A DNA stretch of 64,000 bases from assembly GCF_902726565.1 (NCBI RefSeq), contig NZ_CACVAF010000006.1, positions 248,001 through 312,000 of the forward strand, given 5' to 3'. The notes beneath the pieces were generated by a model. That model saw only the letters and a program-made list of their open reading frames with translations, had not been told where the DNA came from and ran no database searches. Positions 1 to 10,195 of this stretch are shown here, piece by piece; the stretch's first letter is position 1, and every line of letters starts with the position of its first letter. The position numbers and the translations under genes are program-made. The stretch comes from Yersinia vastinensis. Its GTDB lineage: Bacteria > Pseudomonadota > Gammaproteobacteria > Enterobacterales > Enterobacteriaceae.

Positions 1-96
1 ATGGGCAATGATGATGCGCCATCGGCGAGTACGACGGCTGAATCTAAAGCAGCAATCGATACCAAAATAACACCGCCAAACGAGCATAAAGACTGA
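1..96 (+). CDS. tatE: TatE/TatA-like twin-arginine translocase subunit, C-terminal fragment
   Basis: Only the last 31 codons are in the window; the open frame runs from base 1 to a TGA at 94-96. The visible tail is hydrophilic and charged (ends PPNEHKD), as expected for the cytoplasmic tail of a TatA/TatE protein, which forms part of the Sec-independent export pore for folded proteins. Identification rests mainly on position: in E. coli tatE is convergent with lipA just as here. The ATG at base 1 is probably internal. The fragment is too short to be certain. Confidence 0.55.
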   Translation: MGNDDAPSASTTAESKAAIDTKITPPNEHKD

Positions 97-192
97 TTGT
101 ACTCACGGAGAGGGCCTCTATTTCGGTTATCCCGGTAGACTCATCATCTTTTGATTCGCGTATTATCATGCCACGGCATAATAGCGGATAAC

Positions 193-226
193 AAAAAAAC
201 GGATCTCCACTGGAAATCCGTTTTTA
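193..226. terminator. Bidirectional rho-independent terminator between tatE and lipA
   Basis: The arms AAAAACGGAT and ATCCGTTTTT close a loop of about 11 bases. There is an A-run on one side and a T-run on the other, so it could end both convergent transcripts (tatE rightward, lipA leftward). Confidence 0.8.
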
Positions 227-299
227 TTTATTGGTTGTCTAAGGTGTAATAAATTATTTCAGTTACTCAGGTCAAAACGTCTATTCAGACCCGATTTGC

Positions 300-1265
300 T
301 TATTTGACTTCCAATCCTTTTGCTTGCAGATCGGCATGATAAGAGGAGCGAACGAACGGGCCACAAGCGGCATGGGTAAAGCCCATAGCCATAGCTTCAG
401 CTTTCATCTCATCAAACTCTGCTGGGCTGACATAACGCTGTACCGGTAGATGGTGACGGCTAGGTTGCAAGTACTGCCCCAGCGTTAACATGGTCACTCC
501 GTGGCGGCGTAAATCACGCATCACTTCTACTATCTCGGCATTGGTCTCACCTAAACCAACCATCAAACCCGATTTGGTTGGAATCTCAGGATGCGCTTCT
601 TTAAAGCGCTCTAATAATTTAAGCGACCACTCATAGTTAGCCCCTGGACGAACCTGTCGATATACCCGAGGAACGTTTTCCAAATTGTGGTTAAACACAT
701 CTGGTGGGGTCACGGTCAAAATATCTAGTGCACGATCCATACGACCACGGAAGTCAGGCACGAGTGTTTCAATTTTAATGGTTGGATTTTTGGCACGTAT
801 CGCGGAGATGCAATCGGCAAAATGCTGGGCACCGCCGTCGCGCAGGTCATCACGGTCAACAGAGGTGATAACCACATAACGCAGCCCCATATCTTTAATG
901 GTCTGGGCCAGTTTCTCCGGCTCATTGGCATCTGGTGTCACCGGACGACCATGGGCGACGTCACAGAATGGACAACGACGGGTACAGATCGCGCCAAGGA
1001 TCATAAAGGTCGCGGTACCGTGGTTAAAACACTCCGACAGGTTAGGGCAGGATGCTTCTTCGCAAACCGAGTGCAGACCATTTTTACGCATTGCTGCCTT
1101 GATACCCTGAATACGGCTGGAGTCAGCAGGGAGCTTGATTTTCATCCATTCGGGTTTACGTAGCAGCTCTTGACGTTCGGTAACCACGGTTTTAATCGGG
1201 ATTAACGCCATTTTATCTGCGTCACGGTATTTGACGCCGCGTTCCATCTGAATCGGTTTACTCAT
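300..1265 (-). CDS. lipA: Lipoyl synthase LipA
   Basis: Radical-SAM enzyme that inserts two sulfurs into protein-bound octanoyl groups to make lipoyl cofactor for pyruvate and 2-oxoglutarate dehydrogenases and the glycine cleavage system. The protein is 321 residues, the E. coli length. The auxiliary-cluster cysteines are at 68, 73 and 79 ([12 protein letters not shown]) and the radical-SAM CxxxCxxC cysteines at 94, 98 and 101 (CTRRCPFC), the same positions as in E. coli. It starts at ATG 1265 after a 170-bp gap from lipB, so it probably has its own promoter in 1266-1435. It works directly after LipB in the pathway. Confidence 0.97.
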   Translation of the reverse strand: MSKPIQMERGVKYRDADKMALIPIKTVVTERQELLRKPEWMKIKLPADSSRIQGIKAAMRKNGLHSVCEEASCPNLSECFNHGTATFMILGAICTRRCPFCDVAHGRPVTPDANEPEKLAQTIKDMGLRYVVITSVDRDDLRDGGAQHFADCISAIRAKNPTIKIETLVPDFRGRMDRALDILTVTPPDVFNHNLENVPRVYRQVRPGANYEWSLKLLERFKEAHPEIPTKSGLMVGLGETNAEIVEVMRDLRRHGVTMLTLGQYLQPSRHHLPVQRYVSPAEFDEMKAEAMAMGFTHAACGPFVRSSYHADLQAKGLEVK

Positions 1266-1435
1266 AATCGTGCTGGTTCCAGTTCTGAATCTCTCAATTT
1301 GAGATTTTTCATTAAATTCAACGGGATGTGGCGTTCGTTAAAAAATATTTGAAAATTGTTTAAAAATTATATCATCTTTGCCCCACGTCATTCAGCCCCC
1401 AATTTTGTAAGTGTTAGTGGCTGTGGTTGGGTCAT

Positions 1436-2122
1436 TTATTTTGTGTCGGATGATACATAGTCCGCCAGCGACCAAGGCTGTTGTTCTGCCTCGGGATAAT
1501 CTAGCTGACGGGTAAATTCATGCACCAATATCGGCTGGATATCAGCAACAGTGGTACCTATTTTCAATGCGCTGACCTGAGTCATCTGCATACCGGCATA
1601 GCCACAGGGATTAATGCGCTGGAAGGGTTCCAGATCCATCGCAATGTTTAATGCCAGACCATGAAATGAACATCCCCGACGGATGCGCAATCCAAGCGAG
1701 CATATCTTCTGCTGGCCGACATAGACACCAGGCGCATCCGGACGAGCTTGCGACTCAATACCCAAATGGGCAAGCGTTTGTATCACGGTATTCTCAATGG
1801 CGGTGACTAACTGCCGCACACCCAATTTGGCGCGTTTGAGATCAATCATGATGTACATGACTTGCTGGCCGGGGCCATGGTAGGTGACTTGCCCACCGCG
1901 GTCACTTTGGATAACCGGTATATCACCGGGCATTAATACGTGTTCGGCTTTTCCGGCCTGACCCTGAGTAAAGACTTTCTGATGTTCAACCAGCCAGATT
2001 TCATCCGCGCTGGCAGCAGTGCGAAACTCAGTGAAGTTATGCATGGCTTGAGATACGGGGGCATAGGGTTGTAACCCGAGCTGGCGTAAAATGATCTTGT
2101 GTTGTTGCAAGCGAGGCATCAT
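1436..2122 (-). CDS. lipB: Octanoyl-[acyl-carrier protein]:protein octanoyltransferase LipB
   Basis: Transfers octanoyl from acyl carrier protein to lipoyl domains, the step before LipA. The protein is 228 residues. It carries the family block [12 protein letters not shown] (about 75-86), the catalytic lysine region [10 protein letters not shown] (K139) and the NPCGYAGM block with the nucleophile cysteine at 173. The N-terminus is a few residues longer than E. coli LipB; MMPRLQQ offers two adjacent start codons and the exact one is unsure. It is separate from ybeD (about 240 bp, with a terminator between them). Confidence 0.95.
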   Translation of the reverse strand: MMPRLQQHKIILRQLGLQPYAPVSQAMHNFTEFRTAASADEIWLVEHQKVFTQGQAGKAEHVLMPGDIPVIQSDRGGQVTYHGPGQQVMYIMIDLKRAKLGVRQLVTAIENTVIQTLAHLGIESQARPDAPGVYVGQQKICSLGLRIRRGCSFHGLALNIAMDLEPFQRINPCGYAGMQMTQVSALKIGTTVADIQPILVHEFTRQLDYPEAEQQPWSLADYVSSDTK

Positions 2123-2264
2123 CTGGTTACAGAAATGGTGGCGTCAGTATACCAGCCCAGCAGTGTGGGGCCACTATTTTGACATTTTAAAAATCAGTTT
2201 GATATTTTAAACACAAATCTACCGCTTAATTCGCAGGGATAACGATATTGTTTAAAAGGAAAAA

Positions 2265-2302
2265 GACAAAAATAAGGCCCAGAGAGCGTTGCTGTCCAGG
2301 CC
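2265..2302 (-). terminator. Rho-independent terminator downstream of ybeD
   Basis: Read on the minus strand, GGCCTGGACAGC pairs through a 3-base loop with GCTCTCTGGGCC, interrupted by one mismatch, and is followed by TTATTTTTG. It lies between ybeD and lipB and would end the dacA/ybeD-side transcripts. Confidence 0.75.
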
Positions 2303-2361
2303 ATTATATGAGGCGGTGTTGAATTGATGGGATATTTTGTCAGCAGGCCAAATGGGCTAAA

Positions 2362-2625
2362 TTACAGCACCATCCGCACTAATTCCAGATTGCCCAATTC
2401 TTCATACAGCGTTTCCACTTGATCAATATGAGTTGCTGTGATGGTGATGGAAACAGAGTGATAGTTGCCTTTGCTGCTCGGTTTTACCTGCGGGGTATAA
2501 TCGCCCGGAGCATGGCGCTGTACCACTTCAACCACCTGGTTAACCAGCTGAGGTTCAGCAATGCCCATTACCTTGTAGGTAAAAGAACAAGGGAACTCAA
2601 GCAGTTCGTTCAGTTTAGTTTTCAT
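2362..2625 (-). CDS. ybeD: DUF493 family protein YbeD
   Basis: Small cytosolic protein of 87 residues, the E. coli YbeD length. It belongs to the DUF493 family, whose E. coli member has an ACT-like fold. The molecular role is not established, although the gene is conserved between dacA and lipB in enterobacteria. The sequence fits the family throughout, from the start ([21 protein letters not shown]) to the end (LVRMVL). A good ribosome-binding sequence (GGAGCG) precedes ATG 2625. It is flanked by terminators on both sides, so it is probably transcribed alone or by read-through from dacA. Confidence 0.93.
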   Translation of the reverse strand: MKTKLNELLEFPCSFTYKVMGIAEPQLVNQVVEVVQRHAPGDYTPQVKPSSKGNYHSVSITITATHIDQVETLYEELGNLELVRMVL

Positions 2626-2678
2626 GTGCGCTCCTGGGTTGTCGCCGGACCAGATTAGGATTAAAGCATCCGACTCTA

Positions 2679-2710
2679 AAATTATAACTCCCGCCAGAGC
2701 GGGAGTTTCA
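2679..2710 (-). terminator. Rho-independent terminator of dacA
   Basis: On the minus strand ACTCCCGC-TCTG-GCGGGAGT is an 8-bp perfect stem with a tetraloop, followed by TATAATTTT. On the plus strand it is followed by TTCATATTATTTTT, so it may work both ways. Confidence 0.82.
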
Positions 2711-2750
2711 TATTATTTTTAATATGGGGCTGGCTTGCTGATTTTCAAGT

Positions 2751-2798
2751 ATTCCCATCATCTTTCAAGTGAGTTGTACTCTTGAAATCTATAGGGTG
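2751..2798. repeat. Internally deleted ERIC-like element
   Basis: The two ends of an ERIC repeat (CCCATCATCTTTCAAG and CTTGAAATCTATAGGGT) are separated by only about 11 bases instead of about 90. The inner arms TTTCAAG (2763-2769) and CTTGAAA (2781-2787) form a hairpin. It lies in the 3' untranslated part of dacA, between the stop codon and the terminator. A full-length relative is at 43882-44006. Confidence 0.6.
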
Positions 2799-2809
2799 AA
2801 ATCAGAGGA

Positions 2810-4021
2810 CTAACCGAACCAGCGGTGGAACATCAGCTTGATGTAGTCAACCATGCGGCTAAAGATGCCGCCTTCTTTCACTTCGTTCATCACCACTAAT
2901 GGGCGTTGATCGATGGTTTTGCCATCCAACTGGAAGTTAATTGTTCCGACAACCTGATTCTTCGCCAGAGGGGCATGAATTTCAGGTGTATTGAGTACAT
3001 AGCTGGCTTTCAGGTCTTTCATTCGGCCACGAGGGATAGTCAGGTAAACGTCTTTATCCACCCCTAACTGCACACGATCACTGTCGCCGAACCAGACCGG
3101 CTCAGAGGCAAATTCTTTACCCACTTTCAGCGGTGCAACAGTTTCAAAGAAACGGAAACCCCAAGTCAGCAGTTTTTTGCTTTCAGTTTCACGGCCTTTA
3201 AAGGTATGACCCCCCAGTACGGCTGAAATCAAACGCATTTGCCCATCAGTTGCTGATGCCACCAAATTGTAGCCCGCAGCTTCGGTGTGGCCAGTTTTAA
3301 TGCCATCAACGTTTAAGCTAGTATCCCACAGTAAACCATTGCGGTTGGTCTGGCGGATATTGTTGAACGTAAATTCTTTCTCTTTATAAATGGCATATTC
3401 ATCGGGCACATCACGAATGAGTGCCTGACCAATCAGCGCCATATCACGGGCAGAACTGAACTGGCCGTCAGCATCTAAACCGTGAACCGTTTTGAAATGC
3501 GTGTTTTTCAGGCCTAAAGCGTTAACGTAGTTGTTCATCAGATTAACGAATGAATCTTGGCTACCCGCCACGTAGTCGGCCATCGCAACACAAGCATCAT
3601 TACCTGACTGCAGGTTGATGCCGCGGGTCAGCTTAGACACGGGCACACGGTCGCCGGGCTTTAGGAACATCAACGAGGAACCTTTGAACTCAGGATTGCC
3701 GGTCGCCCATGCATCTTTGCCCACGGTAACCATGTCTTCCGGCCCGATTTTACCTGCTTTGATGGCCTGGCCAATAACATAGCTGGTCATCATTTTAGTC
3801 AGACTGGCTGGGTTGCGACGCGTATCTGCGTTCATTTCAGCCAAAACTTTACCGGAGTTGTAATCAATCAGAATGTAGGCTTCCGCATCGATTTGTGGAA
3901 CGCCGGGGATCATGGTTTTCAGATTGACGTCATCAGCGTTTGCAGCAGACGCTGCGCTCATAACAATAACAGTGCCGAGCGCCAGGCTCTTGATAATGCG
4001 AGAAGTAGTTACATATTTCAT
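2810..4021 (-). CDS. dacA: D-alanyl-D-alanine carboxypeptidase DacA (PBP5)
   Basis: Periplasmic, inner-membrane-anchored carboxypeptidase that trims the terminal D-Ala of peptidoglycan pentapeptides. The protein is 403 residues. A Sec signal peptide ends near ASAANA-DD (about residue 29). Active-site motifs are SLTK (S73, K76), SGN (in LQSGNDAC) and KTG (in [11 protein letters not shown]). The last ~18 residues ([17 protein letters not shown]) form the amphipathic membrane-anchor helix typical of PBP5. It sits downstream of rlpA across a ~280-bp gap and has its own terminator. Confidence 0.97.
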   Translation of the reverse strand: MKYVTTSRIIKSLALGTVIVMSAASAANADDVNLKTMIPGVPQIDAEAYILIDYNSGKVLAEMNADTRRNPASLTKMMTSYVIGQAIKAGKIGPEDMVTVGKDAWATGNPEFKGSSLMFLKPGDRVPVSKLTRGINLQSGNDACVAMADYVAGSQDSFVNLMNNYVNALGLKNTHFKTVHGLDADGQFSSARDMALIGQALIRDVPDEYAIYKEKEFTFNNIRQTNRNGLLWDTSLNVDGIKTGHTEAAGYNLVASATDGQMRLISAVLGGHTFKGRETESKKLLTWGFRFFETVAPLKVGKEFASEPVWFGDSDRVQLGVDKDVYLTIPRGRMKDLKASYVLNTPEIHAPLAKNQVVGTINFQLDGKTIDQRPLVVMNEVKEGGIFSRMVDYIKLMFHRWFG

Positions 4022-4301
4022 GATCAGGACAACAACATCCGTGGGAGTAAGTTAAGAACATGCCACACTATAACATACCCTTCTTCATTGATATTGCAGG
4101 GCGCAGCTTTCACCTCCCCGCAGCATCAATAAATTTGGATATACACCCATGTGGCGTTTATGCATTTTTACCGGCAGATTTCTCTACGCGGTTATGATTA
4201 TGTTTTCAACCGTAACATTCTGTTTGTACAGAGAGTTACGGTTATTTCTACCAGACCGACCTTAAATTGCTACAAGGTATGTCTATACCTTGGAACATCA
4301 T

Positions 4302-5426
4302 TTATGGCGCCGCGACGACAAATGATTGCTGTTGTGCTTCACTCGACAGGCGTTGTTGAAGCGCCACAGCTTGCTGGCGAGTACTGAACGGCCCAAGCTG
4401 GACACGATGTACGCTACCATTGGTCGCAACCTTCCCCGGCACACCAAAACGCTGACTCAAACTCTGTTGCCAGGTCTGTGCGCGCTGTGCATCACTCAAT
4501 GCCCCCACTTGCACCACATACCCATAGCTGCCAGATGTTGCTGTGGCTGCTGATGGGGTGGTCGCCGCTGATGAGGTCACAGGGCCTGGATTAGCAACGA
4601 CTGGTGGCCTGACGGGTTCAGAATTCACTGTGGGAGTGGCGCTACTCAGCGCCGGTTCTGAACTTTCCAGCACCCCAGCCGGTACCGGTGTTGAGGCGCG
4701 TAGGAAACCGCTACTTTGTGGGGCAACGGGTTGTGTGGCATCAGCACCTGACAAATTGCTGTTATCGATCGGACGCACTGGCGCACTCACTTCCGGAGCA
4801 TCTTGCTGAATAGGGGTTCCCATGCCACCGGAGGTCAGATCCGGGCGGCTAGGTAACGCATAACTTTGCTTGGCAATAGTCGTGCCGACCATGCCGGGAC
4901 CAGATAATGAACCATCGGGTGCCACATTGATAAAATCAATTTTTACCTTGGTATTATTTGAGATATTTAAACGGTCGGCAGCGGCTTTGGACAAATCAAT
5001 GACCCGGCCCGGAGTATAAGGGCCACGGTCATTTACGCGGACGACAATTTGGCGGCCATTGCTGACGTTAGTGACGCGCACATAGCTTGGAATAGGCAGG
5101 GTTGGGTGGGCAGCGGTCAGCGCATTGGGATCAAAAATTTCGCCAGTCGCGGTGGAATTGCCATTCGCTTCTTCACCATACCAAGCAGCCAAGCCAATTT
5201 GAGTGAAGTTTTGTGGATCTTTGACGATGGTGTATGACTGACCATTCGCTTTGTAATCCTGATTAAAATTAGGATTAAAAGGCTCGTAGCGGGGTTCCGC
5301 ACCACCAATTTCTTCAACTGGGCCATTGTATGTCTGCTGCACTTGTTGCTGCGGTGCCGGGGGCTGACTGGTACATGCTGATAGCAGCACGCCTGCGATG
5401 CCTGCCCAAAGCCATTCCTTACGCAT
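4302..5426 (-). CDS. rlpA: Septal-ring lytic transglycosylase lipoprotein RlpA
   Basis: Outer-membrane lipoprotein that binds, and in some species cleaves, peptidoglycan lacking stem peptides. The protein is 374 residues. The lipobox is LLSAC (Cys 18). A double-psi beta-barrel domain spans about 75-165 (GLAAWYGEEANGNSTATGE, VRVNDRGPY). A long Pro/Ser/Ala/Thr-rich linker follows, and a C-terminal SPOR domain (about 297-374, YGYVVQVGALSDAQRAQ) binds denuded glycan at division sites. It starts 9 bases after rodA and is probably co-transcribed with the mrdA-rodA pair. Confidence 0.95.
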   Translation of the reverse strand: MRKEWLWAGIAGVLLSACTSQPPAPQQQVQQTYNGPVEEIGGAEPRYEPFNPNFNQDYKANGQSYTIVKDPQNFTQIGLAAWYGEEANGNSTATGEIFDPNALTAAHPTLPIPSYVRVTNVSNGRQIVVRVNDRGPYTPGRVIDLSKAAADRLNISNNTKVKIDFINVAPDGSLSGPGMVGTTIAKQSYALPSRPDLTSGGMGTPIQQDAPEVSAPVRPIDNSNLSGADATQPVAPQSSGFLRASTPVPAGVLESSEPALSSATPTVNSEPVRPPVVANPGPVTSSAATTPSAATATSGSYGYVVQVGALSDAQRAQTWQQSLSQRFGVPGKVATNGSVHRVQLGPFSTRQQAVALQQRLSSEAQQQSFVVAAP

Positions 5427-5435
5427 TGCTCACCT

Positions 5436-6548
5436 CTATAAATTCTTAGATAACATTTTTCGATGAGTATGTATCGACATCACGATACCAAACCCGGCCA
5501 TCAGGACTATCAGCGCCGAGCCTCCGTAGCTGACCAAAGGCAAAGGTACGCCAACTACAGGTAAAATTCCACTGACCATACCTATGTTAACAAACACATA
5601 TACAAAGAGTATCAGCATTAATCCGCCGACCATCACCCGGCCAAAGGTCGTCTGCGCATGGGCAGCAATCACCAAACCACGCATGATAAGACAGAGATAA
5701 AGTGCCAGCAGCACCAGTACACCAATTAACCCCAACTCTTCTGCCAGTACAGCAAAGATAAAGTCAGTATGACGCTCTGGCAAAAATTCCAACTGTGATT
5801 GTGTTCCGTGCAACCAGCCTTTACCTGATAACCCACCCGAACCGATGGCTATTTTCGACTGAATAATATGATAACCGGCCCCAAGTGGATCACTCTCTGG
5901 ATCCAGCAGCATCATTACACGATCCCGTTGGTAGCCGTGCATCAGGAAGAACCAGAGAATAGGAATAAATCCAGCAACGAGCACAGCAGCAATGGCAATT
6001 AAACGCCAACTCATACCTGAAAGGAATAATACAAACAGACCAGAAGCGGCAATCAGGATAGAGGTGCCAAGATCGGGTTGAGCCGCAACCAGTAAGGTAG
6101 GCATAAAGATTAAAATCAGCGCAATACCCGTATTTTTCAATGAGGGCGGACAGACATCACGGTTCATAAAGCGTGCGACCATCAGCGGAACTGCAATTTT
6201 AGCAATCTCAGAGGGCTGGAAACGAATAAAACCCAGATCTAACCAGCGTTGTGCCCCTTTACTTATTTGCCCAAATGCATCAACCAACACCAGTAAGATT
6301 ACGCACACAAAATAGAGATAAGGCGCCCAGCTTTCATAGACGCGAGGCGGTATCTGCGCCATCACCAGCATAACAACTAGGCCCATGGCAATTTGGCCAA
6401 CCTTGCGCTCCATCATACCTATGTCTTGCCCACTGGCACTCCACATGACAAAAGCGCTATAAGCCAGCAGAGCCAGTACGCAAATCAGAAACGGCAGGTC
6501 GATGTGCATTTTGTACCACAACGAACCCTTTTGTTGATTATCAGTCAT
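5436..6548 (-). CDS. mrdB: Peptidoglycan glycosyltransferase RodA (MrdB)
   Basis: SEDS-family polytopic inner-membrane glycosyltransferase that polymerises lipid II during cell elongation together with PBP2. The protein is 370 residues, the E. coli length. It has about ten hydrophobic segments and the SEDS signatures [17 protein letters not shown], the AQPDLGTS loop and [14 protein letters not shown] near the C-terminus. The gene lies 22 bases after mrdA and 9 before rlpA, an operon order conserved in gammaproteobacteria. Confidence 0.97.
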   Translation of the reverse strand: MTDNQQKGSLWYKMHIDLPFLICVLALLAYSAFVMWSASGQDIGMMERKVGQIAMGLVVMLVMAQIPPRVYESWAPYLYFVCVILLVLVDAFGQISKGAQRWLDLGFIRFQPSEIAKIAVPLMVARFMNRDVCPPSLKNTGIALILIFMPTLLVAAQPDLGTSILIAASGLFVLFLSGMSWRLIAIAAVLVAGFIPILWFFLMHGYQRDRVMMLLDPESDPLGAGYHIIQSKIAIGSGGLSGKGWLHGTQSQLEFLPERHTDFIFAVLAEELGLIGVLVLLALYLCLIMRGLVIAAHAQTTFGRVMVGGLMLILFVYVFVNIGMVSGILPVVGVPLPLVSYGGSALIVLMAGFGIVMSIHTHRKMLSKNL

Positions 6549-6570
6549 GAGTTACCTTAATCCGCTTCAA

Positions 6571-8466
6571 CTAGTCGGCTTCGACGCCCGGAGGCAGGGG
6601 GGTGGCATCCGGCAATTCAGTATTGTTATCGCCCAACAAAATGTGGTCGAGAATTTGGCGGGTAATCGTCCCCACCGCTGGCCCTGCACCGCCGTTTTCT
6701 AAAATCATGGCGACTGAGACGGTCGGGTTTTCGTAAGGTGCAAACGCGACCATCAACTTATGGTCACGCAAATGTTCCGCCACTTTATGGGCATTATAGG
6801 TCTCGTAGCTGTAAACCTGCGCGGTACCCGATTTAGCTGCCGCCTTATAGGGAGTCCCCTCAAAGAATTTACGACCAGTTCCGTTTGGACGGTTGGCTAC
6901 ACCATACATGCCATCTTTAGCAATTTCCCAGTAACCCGAATGGATATCCCCTATCTGGGTTGTATCTTCTTGTTTATAAGGGACTAATGCGCCATCAATG
7001 CGCGTGCTTTGCAGCAAATGAGGTGTTTTAACGGCCCCATCATTAATTAGTGTCATCAACGCTTTTGCCATCTGGATAGGCGTTGCCGTCCAATATCCCT
7101 GACCGATACCCACTGGGATTGTATCCCCTTGATACCAAGGTTTTTTATGGCGCTTTTGTTTCCATTCACGGGTTGGCATGAGACCCGCCCGCTCTTCGGA
7201 TAAATCGATACCAGTATATTCACCGTAACCAAACTTGCTCATCCATGAGGATAAGCGGTCAATCCCCATATCATAGGCTACTTGGTAGAAGAAGGTATCG
7301 GCAGATTCTTCTAGCGCCTTGGTGACATTCAACCGGCCATGGCCCCACTTTTTCCAGTCACGGAAACGCTTTTCGGAGCCTGGCAATTGCCACCAACCGG
7401 GATCAAACAAGCTGGTGTTTTTATTGATCACGCCAGCACTGAGCGCAGAAACGGCAATATAAGGTTTTACCGTCGAAGCAGGAGGGTAAACACCTTGAGT
7501 AGCGCGGTTAATCAGTGGGCGATTTGGGTCGTTCAATAACCCCTGATAATCTTTGTTAGATATGCCATCAACGAACAGGTTCGGGTCATAACTTGGGTTT
7601 GACACCAAGGCTAATATTCCGCCGGTGCGCGGATCCGTAACCACCACTGCGGCGCGGCTGCCACTGAGAAGTTGCTCGATATAAGTTTGCAAATGCAAAT
7701 CAAGTGTCAGGTAAATATCTTTACCGGCCTGAGGTGGTTGCTCATGCAATTGGCGAATGACTCGGCCACGGTTGTTGACTTCAACTTCTTCATAACCGGT
7801 TTTGCCGTGTAAGACAGATTCATAATAGCGCTCAATACCCAGCTTGCCGATATCGTGAGTGGCAGCATAGTTAGCCAAGATACCTTCTTTATCCAACCGC
7901 TCCACATCTTTATCGTTAATTTTGGAGACGTAGCCGATAACATGGGTTAGTGCAGAGCCATAGGGGTAGAAGCGGCGTTGATAACCTTTGACTTCAATGC
8001 CGGGGAAGCGGAATTGATTTACGGCAAAACGGGCGACTTGCACCTCGGTGAGCGGTGTTTTTACCGCAATAGAGGTGAAGCGGCGTGAGCGTTTACGCTC
8101 TTTTTCAAAATTGGCGATATCCTCATCCGTCAAATCGACTATCGGGCGCAGTGCATTGAGGGTCGCAGAAAGGTTTTCGATTTTTTCGGGCATCAGCTCT
8201 AGCTGATAGATAGTTCGGTTCATCGCCAGAGGGGTGCCGTTGCGGTCAAAAATCATGCCACGGCTAGGGGCGATTGGTACCAGTTTAATGCGGTTTTCAT
8301 TGGAACGGGTGCGATAGTCTTCGAAACGGACTATCTGCAAATTGTACATGTTTGCGACCAATATCCCGCTTAACAGCAGGATACCGAGGAAAGCCACAAG
8401 GGCACGGCGGACAAACAGGGCCGATTCAGCCGAATAGTCGCGAAAAGGGTTAGGTTCTTTTTTCAT
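6571..8466 (-). CDS. mrdA: Peptidoglycan DD-transpeptidase MrdA (PBP2)
   Basis: Class B penicillin-binding protein that cross-links peptidoglycan in the elongasome and activates RodA. The protein is 631 residues. A single N-terminal membrane helix spans about 25-45 (ALVAFLGILLLSGILVANMY). A pedestal/dimerisation domain follows, then the transpeptidase domain with SxxK in PPASTVKPY, SxD in ESADTFF and KSGTAQ. It is the partner of the adjacent rodA. A 57-bp gap separates it from rlmH upstream. Confidence 0.97.
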   Translation of the reverse strand: MKKEPNPFRDYSAESALFVRRALVAFLGILLLSGILVANMYNLQIVRFEDYRTRSNENRIKLVPIAPSRGMIFDRNGTPLAMNRTIYQLELMPEKIENLSATLNALRPIVDLTDEDIANFEKERKRSRRFTSIAVKTPLTEVQVARFAVNQFRFPGIEVKGYQRRFYPYGSALTHVIGYVSKINDKDVERLDKEGILANYAATHDIGKLGIERYYESVLHGKTGYEEVEVNNRGRVIRQLHEQPPQAGKDIYLTLDLHLQTYIEQLLSGSRAAVVVTDPRTGGILALVSNPSYDPNLFVDGISNKDYQGLLNDPNRPLINRATQGVYPPASTVKPYIAVSALSAGVINKNTSLFDPGWWQLPGSEKRFRDWKKWGHGRLNVTKALEESADTFFYQVAYDMGIDRLSSWMSKFGYGEYTGIDLSEERAGLMPTREWKQKRHKKPWYQGDTIPVGIGQGYWTATPIQMAKALMTLINDGAVKTPHLLQSTRIDGALVPYKQEDTTQIGDIHSGYWEIAKDGMYGVANRPNGTGRKFFEGTPYKAAAKSGTAQVYSYETYNAHKVAEHLRDHKLMVAFAPYENPTVSVAMILENGGAGPAVGTITRQILDHILLGDNNTELPDATPLPPGVEAD

Positions 8467-8523
8467 CCCGCAGCTTACTTCATTCTATTCAGGGTCATCA
8501 TGTTACTCAAATTCATCGCCCGC

Positions 8524-8994
8524 TTATTCCCGATGATAAGGGTGATTGGTCGTAATGCTCCAGGCACGGTAAAGGCTTTCAGCCACTAAAACGCGCACTA
8601 AAGGGTGTGGTAGCGTCAACGGAGAGAGCGACCAGCTCTGCTCTGCTGCAGCTTTACAGGCCGGGGCTAACCCCTCCGGCCCGCCAATCAACAGGCTGAC
8701 ATCACGGCCATCCTGCTTCCAGCGCTCTAATTGTTGAGCTAACTGCGGAGTCTCCCAAGGTGTACCTGGGATATCCAGTGTGACAATGCGGTTGTTCTTA
8801 CCAACCGCTGCTAGCATTAGTTCGCCTTCTTTTTCCAAAATACGTTTGATATCCGCATTTTTGCCCCTTTTCCCTGCGGGTATTTCTACCAGCTCAAAGG
8901 GCATATCTTTGGGAAAGCGGCGCAGGTAATCCATAAAACCTGTCTGCACCCAGTCTGGCATTTTGGTACCGACGGCTACCAGTTGCAGTTTCAC
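8524..8994 (-). CDS. rlmH: 23S rRNA (pseudouridine1915-N3)-methyltransferase RlmH
   Basis: SPOUT-class methyltransferase acting on pseudouridine 1915 in helix 69 of 23S rRNA on assembled 70S ribosomes. The protein is 156 residues. It has the conserved SAM-knot stretch [17 protein letters not shown] (about 101-117) and the C-terminal [17 protein letters not shown], whose last residues reach the active site. It starts 3 bases after the rsfS stop codon, so the two ribosome-related genes are tightly coupled. Confidence 0.96.
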   Translation of the reverse strand: MKLQLVAVGTKMPDWVQTGFMDYLRRFPKDMPFELVEIPAGKRGKNADIKRILEKEGELMLAAVGKNNRIVTLDIPGTPWETPQLAQQLERWKQDGRDVSLLIGGPEGLAPACKAAAEQSWSLSPLTLPHPLVRVLVAESLYRAWSITTNHPYHRE

Positions 8995-8997
8995 CGC

Positions 8998-9315
8998 TTA
9001 GCTCCAGAGTTTTTCCAGTTCATACATACGGCGGCTTTCTTCTTGCATAACATGCACAATTACTTCACCCAAATCGACAACGATCCAGTCAGATACACCC
9101 TGACCTTCGATACCCAAAGGTATCATGCCTGCCTTGCGGGATTCCTGAACCAGATTATCAGCCAATGCCATAACATGGCGAGTGGAGGTCCCGGTACAGA
9201 TGATCATGCAATCAGTGATGCTGGATTTACCCTGAACATCAATAGCAACGATGTCTTGGCCTTTTAAATCATCGAGTTTGTCGATAACAAACTCTTGGAG
9301 TGCTTTACCTTGCAA
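8998..9315 (-). CDS. rsfS: Ribosomal silencing factor RsfS
   Basis: Binds uL14 on the large ribosomal subunit and blocks subunit joining, lowering translation in stationary phase or starvation. The protein is 105 residues, the E. coli length. It has the family core (VDKL-like helix, [22 protein letters not shown]) and the C-terminal [14 protein letters not shown] stretch. A promoter may lie in the 217-bp gap to nadD. Confidence 0.96.
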   Translation of the reverse strand: MQGKALQEFVIDKLDDLKGQDIVAIDVQGKSSITDCMIICTGTSTRHVMALADNLVQESRKAGMIPLGIEGQGVSDWIVVDLGEVIVHVMQEESRRMYELEKLWS

Positions 9316-9532
9316 AGGTTCCCCCTCAGGTGGTTTCTGTCCATAACGCTCTCAGGTACTGTCTCACGGGAAAACCCGTCGAGAGTGACCGGCAGTGAAC
9401 GGTTATGATTGATTTATCGGCAGGATGCCGCTGAAAGCCAACTGTTTTATGTTATTTCACAGGGGTTTTCAGCGAATACCTGAAATTTAGCGGCGGAGTA
9501 TAACATGGGTCAATGCGTCGCGATATAAACCC
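9316..9532 (-). other. nadD-rsfS intergenic region with hairpin
   Basis: This 217-bp non-coding gap contains a hairpin around 9364-9376 (ACGGG-AAA-CCCGT on the plus strand). No T-run follows it on the minus strand, so it is more likely a leader or processing structure than a terminator. Confidence 0.4.
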
Positions 9533-10195
9533 TCAGCCTCGATATAAACCTTGTAACTCAATATATCGCTGGACAGCTCGCGGCAGCAGATCATCACAGC
9601 TCTCACCTTGATGACGCCGATGGCGAATATCGGTAGCAGAAATATCCAATAAAGGCGTATTTGCCAGATAGATAGCCCCATGTGATCGTGTGCTCAACAC
9701 CTGTGGATCAAAGACCTGATGGGCTTCAAGCCAGTGCTGCAATTCTACTGTGTCCAATGTTTGTGAATAACCGGGGCGGGCGCACACCAACAGATGGCAC
9801 ATATCCAATAGCGATTCCCAACGATGCCATTTATGCAGTGACAATAATGAGTCCTGCCCAATGATAAATGCCAAAGGCTGTTCAGCACCACGTTCTTTAC
9901 GCAGTGATTCCAGTGTATCGATAGTGAATGATGGGCTATCGCGTAATAACTCGCGTGAATCGACGCTGAACAATGGGTTGCCTGTCACTGCCAGTTCGAC
10001 CATCTTCAGCCGTTGTTGTGCATTGGCCTCGGGTTGAGGGCGATGGGGCGGGACATTATTGGGCAATAAAATAATGCGTTGTAAACCAACTTCCTGAGCC
10101 AATGCTTCAACCGGCTTTAAATGACCATAATGGATGGGGTCAAATGTACCGCCGAACAGGGCATGAAGGGCGCGAGTCGGGGAGTTATTGGGCAT
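9533..10195 (-). CDS. nadD: Nicotinate-nucleotide adenylyltransferase NadD
   Basis: Adenylates nicotinate mononucleotide to deamido-NAD in NAD biosynthesis. The nucleotidyltransferase motif [11 protein letters not shown] is near the N-terminus and ISATDIRHR near the C-terminus. I chose ATG 10195 (220 residues, MPNNSPTR...). It has a GAG-rich ribosome-binding sequence and overlaps the holA stop by 11 bases. The longer frame begins with a GTG at 10225 and adds ten residues absent from the E. coli protein. Translational coupling to holA is likely. Confidence 0.94.
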   Translation of the reverse strand: MPNNSPTRALHALFGGTFDPIHYGHLKPVEALAQEVGLQRIILLPNNVPPHRPQPEANAQQRLKMVELAVTGNPLFSVDSRELLRDSPSFTIDTLESLRKERGAEQPLAFIIGQDSLLSLHKWHRWESLLDMCHLLVCARPGYSQTLDTVELQHWLEAHQVFDPQVLSTRSHGAIYLANTPLLDISATDIRHRRHQGESCDDLLPRAVQRYIELQGLYRG

